DNA from: Thalassospira lucentensis
GTDB taxonomy: Bacteria > Pseudomonadota > Alphaproteobacteria > Rhodospirillales > Thalassospiraceae
DNA: 64,000 bases
Assembly (NCBI RefSeq): GCF_001613805.1
Contig: NZ_LPVY01000005.1
Span: 62,001 to 126,000 of the forward strand
Direction: 5' to 3'
The notes beneath the pieces are model-generated. The model searched no databases and was not told the DNA's origin. It worked only from the letters and a program-made list of their open reading frames with translations. The translations under genes were made by a program, and so were the position numbers. Shown one piece after another: positions 40,978-50,452 of this stretch (positions are counted from its first letter, which is position 1; each line of letters opens with the position of its first letter).

Positions 40978-41008
40978 CTTGACTATGCGATAGAAAACCA
41001 CATTTATT
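40978..41008 (+). promoter_or_regulatory. candidate promoter of hsp20
   Basis: CTTGAC at 40978 is followed about 15-17 bp later by CACATTTAT, a plausible sigma-32 or weak sigma-70 promoter. It would give a leader of roughly 110 nt before the hsp20 ATG. Confidence 0.35.
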
Positions 41009-41054
41009 CGATTAGATAGATATGTCTGATGCCGAACGGGTCGGGTCAGATGTT

Positions 41055-41125
41055 CAGACGCCCGAAACGCCAAAAGCGTGGGGTCTGGTCGATATCACAC
41101 TCGCTCTGCTGAGGAGGTGCTGCCA
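41055..41125 (+). promoter_or_regulatory. ROSE-like RNA thermometer in the hsp20 leader
   Basis: Two hairpins precede the start codon. The first pairs CAGAC/GTCTG, CCC/GGG and CGC/GCG (41055-41087). The second pairs CACUCGCU (41098-41105) with AGGAGGUG (41112-41119), which contains the ribosome site. It shows the ROSE hallmark UYGCU (here UCGCU) opposite AGGAG, with a G-G mismatch in the helix. Confidence 0.55.
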
Positions 41126-41629
41126 ATGTCACGAATTTCTATGTTTAACAGCCCGCTGCTATTGGGGTTTGACCAGATCGAACGTGTTCTTGATCAGGTT
41201 TCCAAAACCAAGGCAGAAGGCTATCCCCCTTATAACATCGAGCAAATCGGCGAAAATCATCTGCGCATTACAGTCGCAGTCGCAGGATTTGCCGAAGATG
41301 ACCTTTCGGTCACCACCGAAGACAACCAGCTGATCATTCGTGGCAAGCATCAGGAAGACGAAAGCAACCGGATTTATATCCATCGCGGGATCGCATCCCG
41401 GCAGTTCCAGCGTTCATTCGTACTGGCCGAGGGTATTGAAGTTGTTGGCGCCCATCTTGATAACGGACTTTTGCATGTAGATTTGAACCGGCCTGTTCCC
41501 GAACCGGTGGTACGTGAAATTGCGATCAACTCTGCCAAGAAGAAAGCCGTCTCGTCACGCACCATAGATATGACCGTCGATGCTGAAAATGGCGCAGACG
41601 CGGTCGAAGATAAAAGCCGCAAGGCGTAA
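41126..41629 (+). CDS. small heat-shock protein, Hsp20/IbpA family
   Basis: This is an ATP-independent holdase chaperone that binds unfolding proteins. An N-terminal arm (PLLLGFDQIERVL) is followed by an alpha-crystallin domain (about residues 35-125; YPPYNIEQIGENHLRITVAVAGF beginning, shown as YPPYNIEQ, and ASRQFQRSFVLAEGIEVVGAHLDNGLLHVDL shown as QFQRSFVLAEG). The C-terminal tail is longer than in IbpA, giving 167 residues. The ATG at 41126 has a very strong GAGGAGG ribosome site, which the leader can hide. The DUF1150 gene follows after 16 bp, an alphaproteobacterial pairing. Confidence 0.92.
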   Translation: MSRISMFNSPLLLGFDQIERVLDQVSKTKAEGYPPYNIEQIGENHLRITVAVAGFAEDDLSVTTEDNQLIIRGKHQEDESNRIYIHRGIASRQFQRSFVLAEGIEVVGAHLDNGLLHVDLNRPVPEPVVREIAINSAKKKAVSSRTIDMTVDAENGADAVEDKSRKA

Positions 41630-41645
41630 CAAGGAGAGTGGTTTT

Positions 41646-41912
41646 ATGAGCAATCGCATCTCAGACCATGACACCAAAGAAGCCCACGGTGCAGAACAGG
41701 ATTTGAATCTGCTGTCGTCTGGTGATTTTGCCATGCTTGGCATTCACGATTTTGCCTATGTGCGGGCGATGGAAAATCCTGAAGACGAAAGCAACGAAAC
41801 GGTCTTTGGGGTATTTACCGCCGATGGCACCCATATCGCATCGTTCGAAAGCCAGGCCGTGGCCCATGCGGCAATCCGCCAGCATGACATGGACCCGCGT
41901 TCGGTTCACTAA
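41646..41912 (+). CDS. DUF1150-family protein
   Basis: This is a small protein of unknown function, 88 residues, found next to hsp20 genes in alphaproteobacteria. FAMLGIHDFAYVRAM near residues 30-45 and the pattern FGVFTADGTHIASFESQAVAHAA (read in two halves) are the family core. It has no membrane helix or signal. The ATG at 41646 follows AAGGAGAG. It is probably co-transcribed with hsp20 under the same heat control, with a shared terminator at 41942-41968. Confidence 0.85.
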   Translation: MSNRISDHDTKEAHGAEQDLNLLSSGDFAMLGIHDFAYVRAMENPEDESNETVFGVFTADGTHIASFESQAVAHAAIRQHDMDPRSVH

Positions 41913-41941
41913 CGCGATCCAATCAGGATATCCCGGAAATC

Positions 41942-41968
41942 AAAAGGCAGCCGATAGGGCTGCCTTTT
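41942..41968. terminator. terminator between DUF1150 and MBL genes
   Basis: AAAAGGCAGCC / GGCTGCCTTTT form an 11-bp stem with a 5-nt loop, and T runs are available on both strands. Confidence 0.8.
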
Positions 41969-41991
41969 TGCTGGGTTTCATCAAGCACAAC

Positions 41992-42729
41992 CTAACGGAT
42001 TTCGATCACTTCGCCGGGTACGGCAACCCGCACCTGTGGATTGTCACGCAGAAGTTCGACGATCTCGCGCCTTGCATCACGTTTGATGTGATAAAGCCAG
42101 AAACGCGATCCGGGCATATCAGATGCCAATTGCAGAACAGTTTCCAAATCGCAATGTGCAGCATGTCGTGGGTCATGCTTGGGCAAATATGTTTCCTGAA
42201 ACACCAGATCCGCAGCGGTAAAAAGTGCAGTGGTATCAGCAGTCACGTTGCCATCGCCGGAATAGGCAAATCCCTTGTTCTCGAAACGCAGCAAAATTGC
42301 ATGGTTTTGAACGCTGTGATCGGACCGGGCAAATTTGGTTTCGAACGGGCCAATTTGCGTGGTTTCCGGCACCGCATGCCAGACAATTTCAAACGGCCAT
42401 GCACTGCCAAGCCCGGCAAAGCCAAGCTCCATGATCTTCTCCAGATGATTGCGTACCGCCGGTGTCGCGATGATATGAATCGGTTTTGATCGGCCGTCAT
42501 CGCGCCAGTTCAGCATAACCGGCACCAGCCCGAAAACGTGATCAGGGTGCATGTGGGTAAAATAAATCGCATCAATGGCATCCGGATCGGGAAACTTGCG
42601 CATCAACAATCCGGGCACCGTTGCCCCACAGTCAATCATCAACCGATAGCCACTTGCACTCACCACAACGGATGAATTTTCAAAGGCAGGATCGAATGCC
42701 TCGCCAACACCCAGAACATCTATGCGCAT
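41992..42729 (-). CDS. metallo-beta-lactamase fold hydrolase, ribonuclease Z-like
   Basis: This is a zinc hydrolase of 245 residues. It opens MRIDVLGVGEAFDP, and the metal motif HMHPDH is at about residues 68-73, with a later His in RSDHSVQNHA. The end FWLYHIKRDAR gives the final ligand region. The layout resembles ribonuclease Z/PhnP-like enzymes but lacks features that would fix the substrate. I start at 42729 because the family begins directly with this strand; an ATG at 42744 is an alternative. Confidence 0.85.
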   Translation of the reverse strand: MRIDVLGVGEAFDPAFENSSVVVSASGYRLMIDCGATVPGLLMRKFPDPDAIDAIYFTHMHPDHVFGLVPVMLNWRDDGRSKPIHIIATPAVRNHLEKIMELGFAGLGSAWPFEIVWHAVPETTQIGPFETKFARSDHSVQNHAILLRFENKGFAYSGDGNVTADTTALFTAADLVFQETYLPKHDPRHAAHCDLETVLQLASDMPGSRFWLYHIKRDARREIVELLRDNPQVRVAVPGEVIEIR

Positions 42730-42877
42730 ATATTCACTCGACATTCCCCGTCACCGCGTTGTTTGCGGATCATTTGCAATGAATGTCTATTTTTGCTGAG
42801 ACAGCAAACATTAGGCAAGCTGTTCAGATTTGTTTTCGCCATAAAGTCTCAAAACCGTCACCATACAAACGAAACAG

Positions 42878-42900
42878 GGTGGCCGAACGTGCCGACCACC
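42878..42900 (-). terminator. terminator of the PAS chemoreceptor gene
   Basis: GGTGGCCG / CGACCACC make an 8-bp stem with one wobble and a 7-nt loop just after the stop codon; the T tract is short. Confidence 0.5.
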
Positions 42901-42936
42901 TTGAAGTTCGATACATCTGTATAGGAAATCAGGCGT

Positions 42937-44427
42937 TTAACGCGCCAGAACTTCCGCGGCCTTGCGCGTCCGGCTGACCGAGTCGGCTACCATTCCCGTT
43001 GTAGACTTGATGTTATCAAGGTTCCGGGAAAGACCATCGACCGCGCCAGCCATCAGACGCATGTTTTCCGAAACACCTTCGGTCACCGCACTCTGTTCCT
43101 CTACCGCCGAAGATATGTTTGTAACACTATCCCGTACCGTTTCCACCGAATGACGAATGGTTTCAAGAGCACCGACAACCTCGGACGAGATCGACTGAAT
43201 GCCTGAAATTTCATCGGAAATCTGCTCGGTCGCACGAGCTGCCTGATTGGCAAGATTCTTGACTTCGTTGGCAACAACGGCAAATCCCTTGCCAGCGTCA
43301 CCTGCACGTGCGCTTTCGATTGTCGCATTCAGTGCCAACAGATTGATCTGCCCGGCGATGTTCTGAATGACTTCAATAATGCTGCCCATCGATTCGACAA
43401 CTTCCGCCATTCGCTGAGTAGAATTGTTGGCACTGATCGTCTGATCAAACGCGCGCTCTGTTTCATCACGTGACTGCGCCATGCTGCGAGAAATTTCTGC
43501 AATTGATGCCGCCATCTGCTCCGCACTGGCCGCAACAGTCTGCACCGTTTGCGATGTTTCCTCGGACGTGCTGACACTTTGACTGGCCGAATTGCCCAAG
43601 GCTGCAATGTTGCTATCGATCTCGGTAAAGTTCTGATCAATCATGGTTTTAAGCTCAAGCAACAGGCGGGTTTGCTCGGTAATGTCTGTTGCGAACTTGA
43701 TCACCTTGAAAGGCTTTCCAACCGGATCAAGCACCGGATTATAGGACGCTTCAATCCAGATTTCCTTGCCACCCTTGCCGACACGTTTGAATTGGCCAGT
43801 GTGAAAACTCCCGGTTTTCAGGGTTTCCCAGAACGAGCGATATTCGGCAGAGTCACGATATGCTGGCGCAACAAACATGCTGTGATGCTTGCCGACAATT
43901 TCATCAAGTCTGTATCCCATGGCATCGAGAAAATTCTTGTTTGCCTTAAGGATAATGCCGTTCAGGTCAAACTCGATCACAGCCTGCGATTTTTCCATCG
44001 CATCAAATACACTTTGCAGGACCGCACGTTCAATGCGTCGCGCTGTAATGTCGGTTGCAAACTTAACAACTTTTGTCGGTTTTCCGTCTTTGTCAAAGAT
44101 CGGGTTGTAAGTCGCTTCAAGCCAGATCATCTCGCCATTTTTGCGCACACGCGGCACGGCACCTGACGAAAATTTGCCGTTGCGAAGCTGTTCCCAGAAT
44201 TTCCGGTATTCTTCGCCATTGCTGATTTCACGCGGAACAAATATCGAATGATGCTTCCCGACGATTTCCTCAAGCGAGAACCCCATCGTTTTAAGGAAGT
44301 TCTCATTGGCAGTCAGAATTTTACCATCGATTGAAAACTCGATGACAGCCATCGACAAGCTGAGCGCATTTACAATCTGCTGCCCCTCGTTCGAACTGCC
44401 ATTCTTGAAAAGTGACGCAAAACCCAT
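42937..44427 (-). CDS. cytoplasmic methyl-accepting chemotaxis protein with two PAS domains
   Basis: This receptor has no membrane helix, so it should sense from inside the cell. Two PAS domains with PAC segments (about residues 20-135 and 140-260) are close repeats: both contain MGF/MGY followed by [11 protein letters not shown] or [11 protein letters not shown]. Such PAS pairs often bind haem or flavin and sense oxygen or redox. The signalling domain (about 300-496) has the tip [21 protein letters not shown] (tip core [17 protein letters not shown]). The ATG at 44427 gives 496 residues and follows GGAAG. There is no C-terminal CheR-binding pentapeptide. Confidence 0.9.
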   Translation of the reverse strand: MGFASLFKNGSSNEGQQIVNALSLSMAVIEFSIDGKILTANENFLKTMGFSLEEIVGKHHSIFVPREISNGEEYRKFWEQLRNGKFSSGAVPRVRKNGEMIWLEATYNPIFDKDGKPTKVVKFATDITARRIERAVLQSVFDAMEKSQAVIEFDLNGIILKANKNFLDAMGYRLDEIVGKHHSMFVAPAYRDSAEYRSFWETLKTGSFHTGQFKRVGKGGKEIWIEASYNPVLDPVGKPFKVIKFATDITEQTRLLLELKTMIDQNFTEIDSNIAALGNSASQSVSTSEETSQTVQTVAASAEQMAASIAEISRSMAQSRDETERAFDQTISANNSTQRMAEVVESMGSIIEVIQNIAGQINLLALNATIESARAGDAGKGFAVVANEVKNLANQAARATEQISDEISGIQSISSEVVGALETIRHSVETVRDSVTNISSAVEEQSAVTEGVSENMRLMAGAVDGLSRNLDNIKSTTGMVADSVSRTRKAAEVLAR

Positions 44428-44610
44428 CCGGATATCTTCCTTGTGCTGTCCGGATTTCCAACTGAAAACCCGGTCATTTATAGGCATATATAAAAACAAA
44501 CCGAACAATTGCGCTTATGCTGCACAATTGTTCGGTTTGCAGAATACCTATACTTAAGAAGTAATCAACCGCCTATTTTAGCATAGATGCATCTACTCTA
44601 GGTTATACCT

Positions 44611-45072
44611 TTAGGCGGGCCATTTTACAATATACCGGGTCAGATCAGGGTGTGCATCATCCTCCGAGATCACCATTCCCTTAATAGACATTCCGGCCGA
44701 GATCGTTGAATCTGAACGCCCTGTAATAAGTGGGTGCCAGTCAGGTAACCCTTTTCCTTCAGCCATCAAACGATAAGCACATGTTGATGGCATCCAGGAC
44801 AATGTCGTGACATTTTCCTGCGAAAGTTGCACACAATCAGGGACATGCTGCGTTCGATTGGGATAATCCTTGCAGCTGCAGGTTTCGCAATCCAGCAACC
44901 GACAGGCAACCGACGTATAATAAACAAAGTCGGTATCTTCGTCCTGAAGTTTGTGCAGGCAGCACTTGCCACAACCGTCACAAAGGGCTTCCCATTCCTG
45001 CGGCGTCATCTTCTCCAGCGTTTTGGATTCCCAAAACCGGGCGTTTTCCGCTTCATGCGTTGGCTCTCTCAT
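44611..45072 (-). CDS. YcgN/UPF0260 family cysteine-cluster protein
   Basis: This is a conserved protein of unknown function with 153 residues. The N-terminal cysteine cluster [17 protein letters not shown] and [17 protein letters not shown] suggest a bound Fe-S cluster or zinc. The end DWHPLITGR and [12 protein letters not shown] are also family-like. Its ATG at 45072 replaces a longer frame lacking similarity. It lies just downstream of cobB on the same strand. Confidence 0.87.
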   Translation of the reverse strand: MREPTHEAENARFWESKTLEKMTPQEWEALCDGCGKCCLHKLQDEDTDFVYYTSVACRLLDCETCSCKDYPNRTQHVPDCVQLSQENVTTLSWMPSTCAYRLMAEGKGLPDWHPLITGRSDSTISAGMSIKGMVISEDDAHPDLTRYIVKWPA

Positions 45073-45156
45073 CGTCTCTCTCGTCCGGCACCATTTTATT
45101 ATTTTTTGATTGTAGCATATGGCGGACTTCCAAACCGCAAAGATCGCCAATCGAAG

Positions 45157-46494
45157 CTACTGGCAGATCAAATGAAAGAACGAGCCGAAAACACTTCCCT
45201 TCATCAAACCGGCACAGCCAAGATCATCACCAGCTGCTGTGGCCATTTTGCCAAGGGGCGTACCTTCGGCTTTGATCGTCGAGGCATAGTGAAACTCATG
45301 CCCGCGCAAGATCGTTCCAATCGCCCCCAAAGCTGTCGCCTCGGACAAAACCAGTGTCCTATATCCCAAATGCAGTTTGCGATCCGCAAAACTCGTGACA
45401 AGTGGCAGAAGCCCAAGCATCTCGTGATGTCGGCCTGACGCATCAATCAATGCCTCGCCCAGCACCATGTAGCCACCGCATTCACCATAGATCGGGGCAT
45501 TTTTGGCTGCCATCGCCGCAAGGGTCGCTTTGAAATTCCCTGCTCTGGCCAATCGTTCACCATGCAGTTCCGGATAGCCACCGGGCAGATAGACGGCATC
45601 AGCCTCCTTGTGGGGGGCTTCATCCGTTAGCGGGGAAAAGAACGATAGTTCCACCCCCTGACGGCGCCAGTCTTCAAGAAGATGCGGATAGGCAAAGGCG
45701 AAAGCCGTATCCCGCGCGATGGCAATATGCTGCCCCAATGGCGGGATACCAACGACTGCGTCAGAAACATCACCGGCCCCCACCCCAAGTTGCCGACCGC
45801 TTACCAGGCCGATCAACTGATCAAGGTCCACGTCCTTGGCAATAATCTCGGCCGCCTGATCAAGAAACGCATCAAGCGCGTCATGTTCTCCTGCCTGCAC
45901 AAGGCCCAGATGCCGTTCGGGCAGCGATAACGCATCACTGCGCCGGACCGCCCCGATCACAGGAATTTCCGGAAGATGTTCGCGGCACGCCGTTTCGATC
46001 ATCACACGGTGCCGATCACTGCCAACCCGATTAAGGATCACAGCCGCAATCTTCACATCCTTGCGAAAACTGGCAAACCCGGCGATCACTGCGGCAGCCG
46101 ATACGGACTGCCCCTTGACATCAATAACCAGCACAACCGGCCAGTTCATCATCGCCGCAAGATCGGCAGTCGATCCACTACCGTCCGCCGCCCCGTCAAA
46201 CAGGCCCATCACACCTTCACACAGAAGAAGGGACTTGTCCCCGGCCTGCCATCGGGCAAGCGCAGCAAGCTGATCGCCTGACATCGTCCAGGGATCAAGA
46301 TTGATACATTTTTCTCGGCACGCCGCGGCCTGAAATGCCGGGTCGATATAGTCCGGTCCGGTTTTTGCCGCCGCCACACGAACACCCCGATTGGCAAGAG
46401 CCCGCAAAAGACCAAGTGTCAGAACCGTCTTGCCGCTATTTGACGAGGGTGCCGCAATTATCAGGCCCGGAAGCTGCGCTGCAGATAGTTCCAT
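45157..46494 (-). CDS. cobB: cobyrinate/hydrogenobyrinate a,c-diamide synthase
   Basis: CobB amidates the a and c side chains of the corrin ring with glutamine and ATP. The N-terminal ATPase begins APSSNSGKTVLTLGLL, and DYIDPAFQAAA follows. The class I amidotransferase half has the nucleophile Cys in YGECGGYMVLGEALID. Its 445 residues from the ATG at 46494 are normal. The open frame upstream overlaps the SCO1 stop at 46545 and is not needed. It is separate from the other cob genes by two copper-type genes. Confidence 0.92.
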   Translation of the reverse strand: MELSAAQLPGLIIAAPSSNSGKTVLTLGLLRALANRGVRVAAAKTGPDYIDPAFQAAACREKCINLDPWTMSGDQLAALARWQAGDKSLLLCEGVMGLFDGAADGSGSTADLAAMMNWPVVLVIDVKGQSVSAAAVIAGFASFRKDVKIAAVILNRVGSDRHRVMIETACREHLPEIPVIGAVRRSDALSLPERHLGLVQAGEHDALDAFLDQAAEIIAKDVDLDQLIGLVSGRQLGVGAGDVSDAVVGIPPLGQHIAIARDTAFAFAYPHLLEDWRRQGVELSFFSPLTDEAPHKEADAVYLPGGYPELHGERLARAGNFKATLAAMAAKNAPIYGECGGYMVLGEALIDASGRHHEMLGLLPLVTSFADRKLHLGYRTLVLSEATALGAIGTILRGHEFHYASTIKAEGTPLGKMATAAGDDLGCAGLMKGSVFGSFFHLICQ

Positions 46495-46544
46495 ATTCCG
46501 GCTTCCCTGAATGCCGCCCAACTGATCCCGACACAAACGGTGGA

Positions 46545-47165
46545 TCATCCGTTCTTTTTGATGACCTCAGCAATGCCCTTGGCCATATCTTCCGGGGCTG
46601 TTCCGTAATTAAAGTGACGGATAAATGATCCATCACGTCCCATCAGATACACAAAAGATGAATGATCCATCAGATAGGCATCCGAATCCTTTGATTCCCC
46701 ATCGGCATATGCCTTGGCGTAATACACACGGAAAGTCTTTGCGGCGGCCGTAGTCTGTTCAAGCGTTCCGGTCAGGCCAACCATACGTTCGTGGAAATGC
46801 GGAACATAGGCCGCAATCGCGTCAACCGTATCGCGTTCCGGATCGACCGAAATGAAAACCGGCGTTACCTCATTGGCAATTTCTGGATCAAGTGCATCAA
46901 GCGCATTGCCCATCACCTGCAATTCGGTCGGGCAAACATCCGGGCAATAGGTATAGCCAAAATAAATCAGCATGTATTTCCCGCGGAAATCCTGTTCAGT
47001 GCGGGTCTGGCCATTCTGGTCAACCAGTTCAAACGGCCCGCCGATCGCCGCAGCCCCCGAACCGGAAGACGTCGTTTCCGATCCCATCATCATCAATCGA
47101 TAGGTCAGACCAATACCGAGAACCAGCGCAATCGCCAGAATGATCACAAGTGTTTTCTTGCTCAC
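46545..47165 (-). CDS. SCO1/SenC-family copper chaperone
   Basis: This is a membrane-anchored periplasmic thioredoxin-fold protein that delivers copper to the CuA site of cytochrome oxidase. One N-terminal helix (about residues 4-24) is followed by [20 protein letters not shown]. The copper ligands are CPDVC (in [12 protein letters not shown]) and a His in [10 protein letters not shown]. Its 206 residues are normal. The start is a GTG at 47165 with AGGTAACG upstream. The neighbouring DsbD-like gene supports a role in oxidase assembly. Confidence 0.93.
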   Translation of the reverse strand: MSKKTLVIILAIALVLGIGLTYRLMMMGSETTSSGSGAAAIGGPFELVDQNGQTRTEQDFRGKYMLIYFGYTYCPDVCPTELQVMGNALDALDPEIANEVTPVFISVDPERDTVDAIAAYVPHFHERMVGLTGTLEQTTAAAKTFRVYYAKAYADGESKDSDAYLMDHSSFVYLMGRDGSFIRHFNYGTAPEDMAKGIAEVIKKNG

Positions 47166-47321
47166 GCCGTTACCTGTCCTTTTGTTCCGGGATTACGAGC
47201 CTGCGCCAATCAACCGGATAAATAAGCCACTGTCTTGCGGGCACTATAAATCCGCAAAACGATCATGCAAGACCCGTAACTGTGCCACGGCTCACAATGA
47301 CGTCATTGCGAATTCTCAAAA

Positions 47322-48110
47322 TTATCCGATCTGATGAAATGCCAGCATGGCAAGGATGACAGCGTTAACGACCATAAGCCCCCGCCCAACCGGGGCCATA
47401 AAAGCACGAAACCATCTGGTGGCATATTGGCCGATCACACCGGTTGCAAACAGCATCGGCACAGTGCCAAGGCCGAATACCGCCATGACAAACCCGCCGG
47501 TCAATGCGTTGCCACCTGCGGCCGCGAGAACCAGCGCACCATAAATCAGGCCACATGGGATAAACCCAAGCATCATGCCTAACAGGTAACCCCGCCAGCC
47601 GAACGGCGCACCAAATAACGGTTTGATGCGGTCACCAACCATCCGGTTCCACAATGCACCCGTAGTGTTTCCTCCTGCCATGTCTGAAAACAGTCCGGCA
47701 AGATGAGGAACCAAACCGATCACCCCGAAAACCAGAAAGAACATCGCTGCACACAAAAGCAATACAGGTCCCAACCACCAGACTTTGGTCAGCACCGTGA
47801 TGCTGTCAGCAAAAAAGCCCGCCATCACGCCAAGCAGCGTATAAGTCGTCAATCGGCCAAACTGATATGGCAAAAGAGCGGCCCCGGTCAGCCGGCGAAA
47901 CTCGCTCATTTTCTCAAGCGGCAGCTTTTCCATGCGCGACGTGACCTGACTAATCACAAATGGTCCGCACATCCCGACACAGTGGGTGGCACTGCCGACA
48001 AGGCCCGCAATCAGTGCCGTCGCCAAAACACCGCTGTCCTCCTGAAGGACAGTGGCGCATTGTGCCCAGCCGCTTTCGATGATGCGGATCAGTATCTGTT
48101 GTTCGTCCAT
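47322..48110 (-). CDS. DsbD/TauE-like membrane protein (sulfite exporter TauE/SafE type)
   Basis: This is a six-helix membrane protein of 262 residues. LIAGLVGSATHCVGMCGPFVISQV near the N-terminus (core HCVGMCGP) and GFIPCGLIYGALVLAAA (core PCGLIYGAL) are signatures of the DsbD-like family often annotated as TauE/SafE, frequent near cytochrome oxidase and copper genes. It lies 157 bp upstream of SCO1 on the same strand. It could pass electrons or copper across the membrane; the exact role is not established. Confidence 0.82.
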   Translation of the reverse strand: MDEQQILIRIIESGWAQCATVLQEDSGVLATALIAGLVGSATHCVGMCGPFVISQVTSRMEKLPLEKMSEFRRLTGAALLPYQFGRLTTYTLLGVMAGFFADSITVLTKVWWLGPVLLLCAAMFFLVFGVIGLVPHLAGLFSDMAGGNTTGALWNRMVGDRIKPLFGAPFGWRGYLLGMMLGFIPCGLIYGALVLAAAGGNALTGGFVMAVFGLGTVPMLFATGVIGQYATRWFRAFMAPVGRGLMVVNAVILAMLAFHQIG

Positions 48111-48188
48111 GATCCATCCGGATTAATCAGTTGTTCTGATTGTGACGTCCAGACCGGATAGGAACAACGATATAGATCAATTCAAAGC

Positions 48189-49058
48189 TCAGTAATTCGA
48201 AGCTGTCGGATCACTCGGCACGGTAATGAGATCAAGGACCTGTTCGAACGGCACATGACGCACTGCTTTGACGTCATCCTGCGGTGAAAGCCAGTTCAAC
48301 CGATCACGCAGATCAACCACCTTGCCCAGAATGCAGACCGCAGGTGGTTCAACACCGGCCTTTTCGACATCGTCAGCCGCATTGGCAAGTGTTGAGATCA
48401 GAATACCCTGATTGGGCGTGGTCGCCTGGTTGATAACCGCAAGCGGCTCGTCACCGGATCGTCCATTGGCCATCAGTTCCGATGAAATACGACGCAAATG
48501 CTTCATCGCCATATACATCACCAATACAGGTGCACCTTTGGCAAGGGCAGCCCAATTGATGTTATCAGGCATTTCGCCACTCGAACCATGGCCCGTGACA
48601 AAGGTTACCGATGAATTGCAATCACGGTGCGTTGTCGGAATCCCAGCATAAGCAGCACCGGCAATACCGGCCGTAATACCCGGTACAACCCGGAACGGTA
48701 CATTATGTTGAACCAGCGTCAGACCTTCCTCACCGCCGCGGCCAAACACGAACGGGTCACCACCCTTAAGACGCAAGACCCGCAACCCCTGCTTGGCATA
48801 ATCAACAAGCTGCAGAGATATATCCGTTTGCTTTGAGGACGGGCGCCCACCACGTTTACCGGCATAAACACGCTTGGCATCAGAACGCAAAAGATTGAGA
48901 ATCCGGTCATCGACCAACGCATCATAGACAACGATATCTGCCTGTTGCATCGCATTGACGGCATGGAGCGTCAGCAAACCGGGGTCACCCGGTCCTGCGC
49001 CGACCAGCCAAACCCAACCCGGCTCAAATACCGGAAAATCAAGACCAAGTGTCGTCAT
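48189..49058 (-). CDS. cobA: uroporphyrinogen-III C-methyltransferase
   Basis: CobA methylates C2 and C7 of uroporphyrinogen III to precorrin-2, the entry into cobalamin and sirohaem synthesis. VGAGPGDPGLLTLHAVNAM is the SUMT signature. LKGGDPFVFGRGGEE and TAGIAGAAYAGIPTTHRD follow, with SAM-binding VTGHGSSG. Its 289 residues are the single-domain type. It is divergent from cbiD-cobK with about 235 bp between. Confidence 0.95.
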   Translation of the reverse strand: MTTLGLDFPVFEPGWVWLVGAGPGDPGLLTLHAVNAMQQADIVVYDALVDDRILNLLRSDAKRVYAGKRGGRPSSKQTDISLQLVDYAKQGLRVLRLKGGDPFVFGRGGEEGLTLVQHNVPFRVVPGITAGIAGAAYAGIPTTHRDCNSSVTFVTGHGSSGEMPDNINWAALAKGAPVLVMYMAMKHLRRISSELMANGRSGDEPLAVINQATTPNQGILISTLANAADDVEKAGVEPPAVCILGKVVDLRDRLNWLSPQDDVKAVRHVPFEQVLDLITVPSDPTASNY

Positions 49059-49188
49059 TACGGAATTCTTTATCTCTCGGGCAATTGGTCCATCTGTGCA
49101 GGACCGGATCGTTTGGATATGTTAAACAGCATCTAGGCGTCAGGTCCAACATATTAGTCCGTATTTTTCTCGTTATTTATCTGATATC

Positions 49189-49204
49189 ACATTAATTTTA
49201 ATGT
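49189..49204. promoter_or_regulatory. short inverted repeat between cobA and cbiD
   Basis: ACATTA-ATTT-TAATGT is a perfect 16-bp symmetric element midway between the divergent starts. It may be an operator. I see no cobalamin riboswitch in this intergenic region. Confidence 0.3.
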
Positions 49205-49292
49205 TTAATAGAGAAACTCTGACAAAAAAGCATGCAGCCATAATAATGGTTAACCCAGATATTCAAAGCCATAAACCGGGATCACCTGCCGC

Positions 49293-50426
49293 ATGACCCG
49301 AAAGCCGGACGGACCACTACGCAAGGGATGGACAACGGGGGCCTGTGCGACCGCCGCAACCCGTGCGGCTTGGCAAGCCCTGCTTTCTGGTGAGTTTCCC
49401 GATCCGGTCACCATCACCCTTCCCCGGGGCGAAACACCCTCCTTTAGCCTGATCAAGGCTGAAACAGGAGAAGGCTGGGCGCGGGCAAGTGTGATAAAGG
49501 ATGCCGGTGATGACCCCGATGTCACCCATGGCGCGGAAATCATCGCAACAATCCGACATGGAAAACAGGGTTCAGGCATCACTTTCCGTGCAGGCGACGG
49601 TGTCGGGATGATTACGAAACCCGGCCTGCCAATCCCGGTTGGCGAAGCCGCGATCAACCCCAAACCGCGCGAAATGATGACACAGCAGATCGTCGAACTG
49701 GCAAACCGGTTTAACGCAACTACCGATGTCGAAATTGAAATTTCCATTCCCGGCGGGCAGGAGATCGCCCTGAAAACCTGGAACCCGCGGCTTGGAATTG
49801 TTGGCGGGCTTTCCGTATTGGGCACCACCGGCGTTGTGATCCCGTTCAGCTGTTCGGCATGGATCCATTCCATTCATCGCGGCATTGATGTCGCGCGCGC
49901 CACCGGTCGCAGACATGTGGCCGGGGCCACCGGCAAAACGTCCGAAGCTGCCATTCGGCAATTTTACAGTTTGCCGGACGAGGCGATCCTCGATATGGGT
50001 GATTTCGTTGGCGGCATGCTGAAATATCTGCGTCGCCATCCGGTCGAATTTGTCACAATTTCAGGCGGCTTTGCCAAACTGGTAAAACTGGCACAGGGAC
50101 ATATGGACCTGCATAGCAGCCGATCCGAAGTCGATTTCGAAAAACTTGCTGAAACCGTTGCCGCGCTTGGAGGTGATACCGGTCTCGTATCCGAAATTGC
50201 CAGCGCCAATACTGCCAAGCAGGTTCTGGAACTTTGCACATCCCGAAACGTTGACATAGCACGAACCATTGCCCTTCAGGCCGCTGAAGCTGCCCGCGCA
50301 ACAATCGACGGTGCCTCCGCCATCGAAATTGTCGTCGTTGATCGCGCTGGCAGGATTGTTGCCCGTGCCGGACATGGCGATTTTGACGCCTTTCTTCCTG
50401 CCAAAGCGACAAACCCGAACCTTTAA
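49293..50426 (+). CDS. cbiD: cobalt-precorrin-5B C1-methyltransferase
   Basis: CbiD methylates C1 with loss of the C20 fragment, the anaerobic-pathway counterpart of CobF. The start RKGWTTGACATAATRAA is diagnostic. TGVVIPFSCSAWIHSIHRGIDVAR (core VIPFSCSAWI) and DEAILDMGDFVGGML follow. Its 377 residues are normal. It is followed by cobK after 26 bp. Its presence with the aerobic chelatase gene cobN at the window end is unusual. Confidence 0.93.
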   Translation: MTRKPDGPLRKGWTTGACATAATRAAWQALLSGEFPDPVTITLPRGETPSFSLIKAETGEGWARASVIKDAGDDPDVTHGAEIIATIRHGKQGSGITFRAGDGVGMITKPGLPIPVGEAAINPKPREMMTQQIVELANRFNATTDVEIEISIPGGQEIALKTWNPRLGIVGGLSVLGTTGVVIPFSCSAWIHSIHRGIDVARATGRRHVAGATGKTSEAAIRQFYSLPDEAILDMGDFVGGMLKYLRRHPVEFVTISGGFAKLVKLAQGHMDLHSSRSEVDFEKLAETVAALGGDTGLVSEIASANTAKQVLELCTSRNVDIARTIALQAAEAARATIDGASAIEIVVVDRAGRIVARAGHGDFDAFLPAKATNPNL

Positions 50427-50452
50427 AATTAACAAAAACAGGCCCGCAACAC

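Noticed and set aside
41022..41333. Frame beginning in the hsp20 leader
   Set aside because: It overlaps hsp20 in another frame, lacks a ribosome site and has no family features.
44428..44610. CtrA-like half match TTAA-N7-TCAA near the PAS chemoreceptor
   Set aside because: One base off consensus and not close to a start; such matches are expected by chance.
49059..49292. Cobalamin riboswitch between cobA and cbiD
   Set aside because: No B12-box or characteristic conserved core could be found there or before cobN's neighbours.
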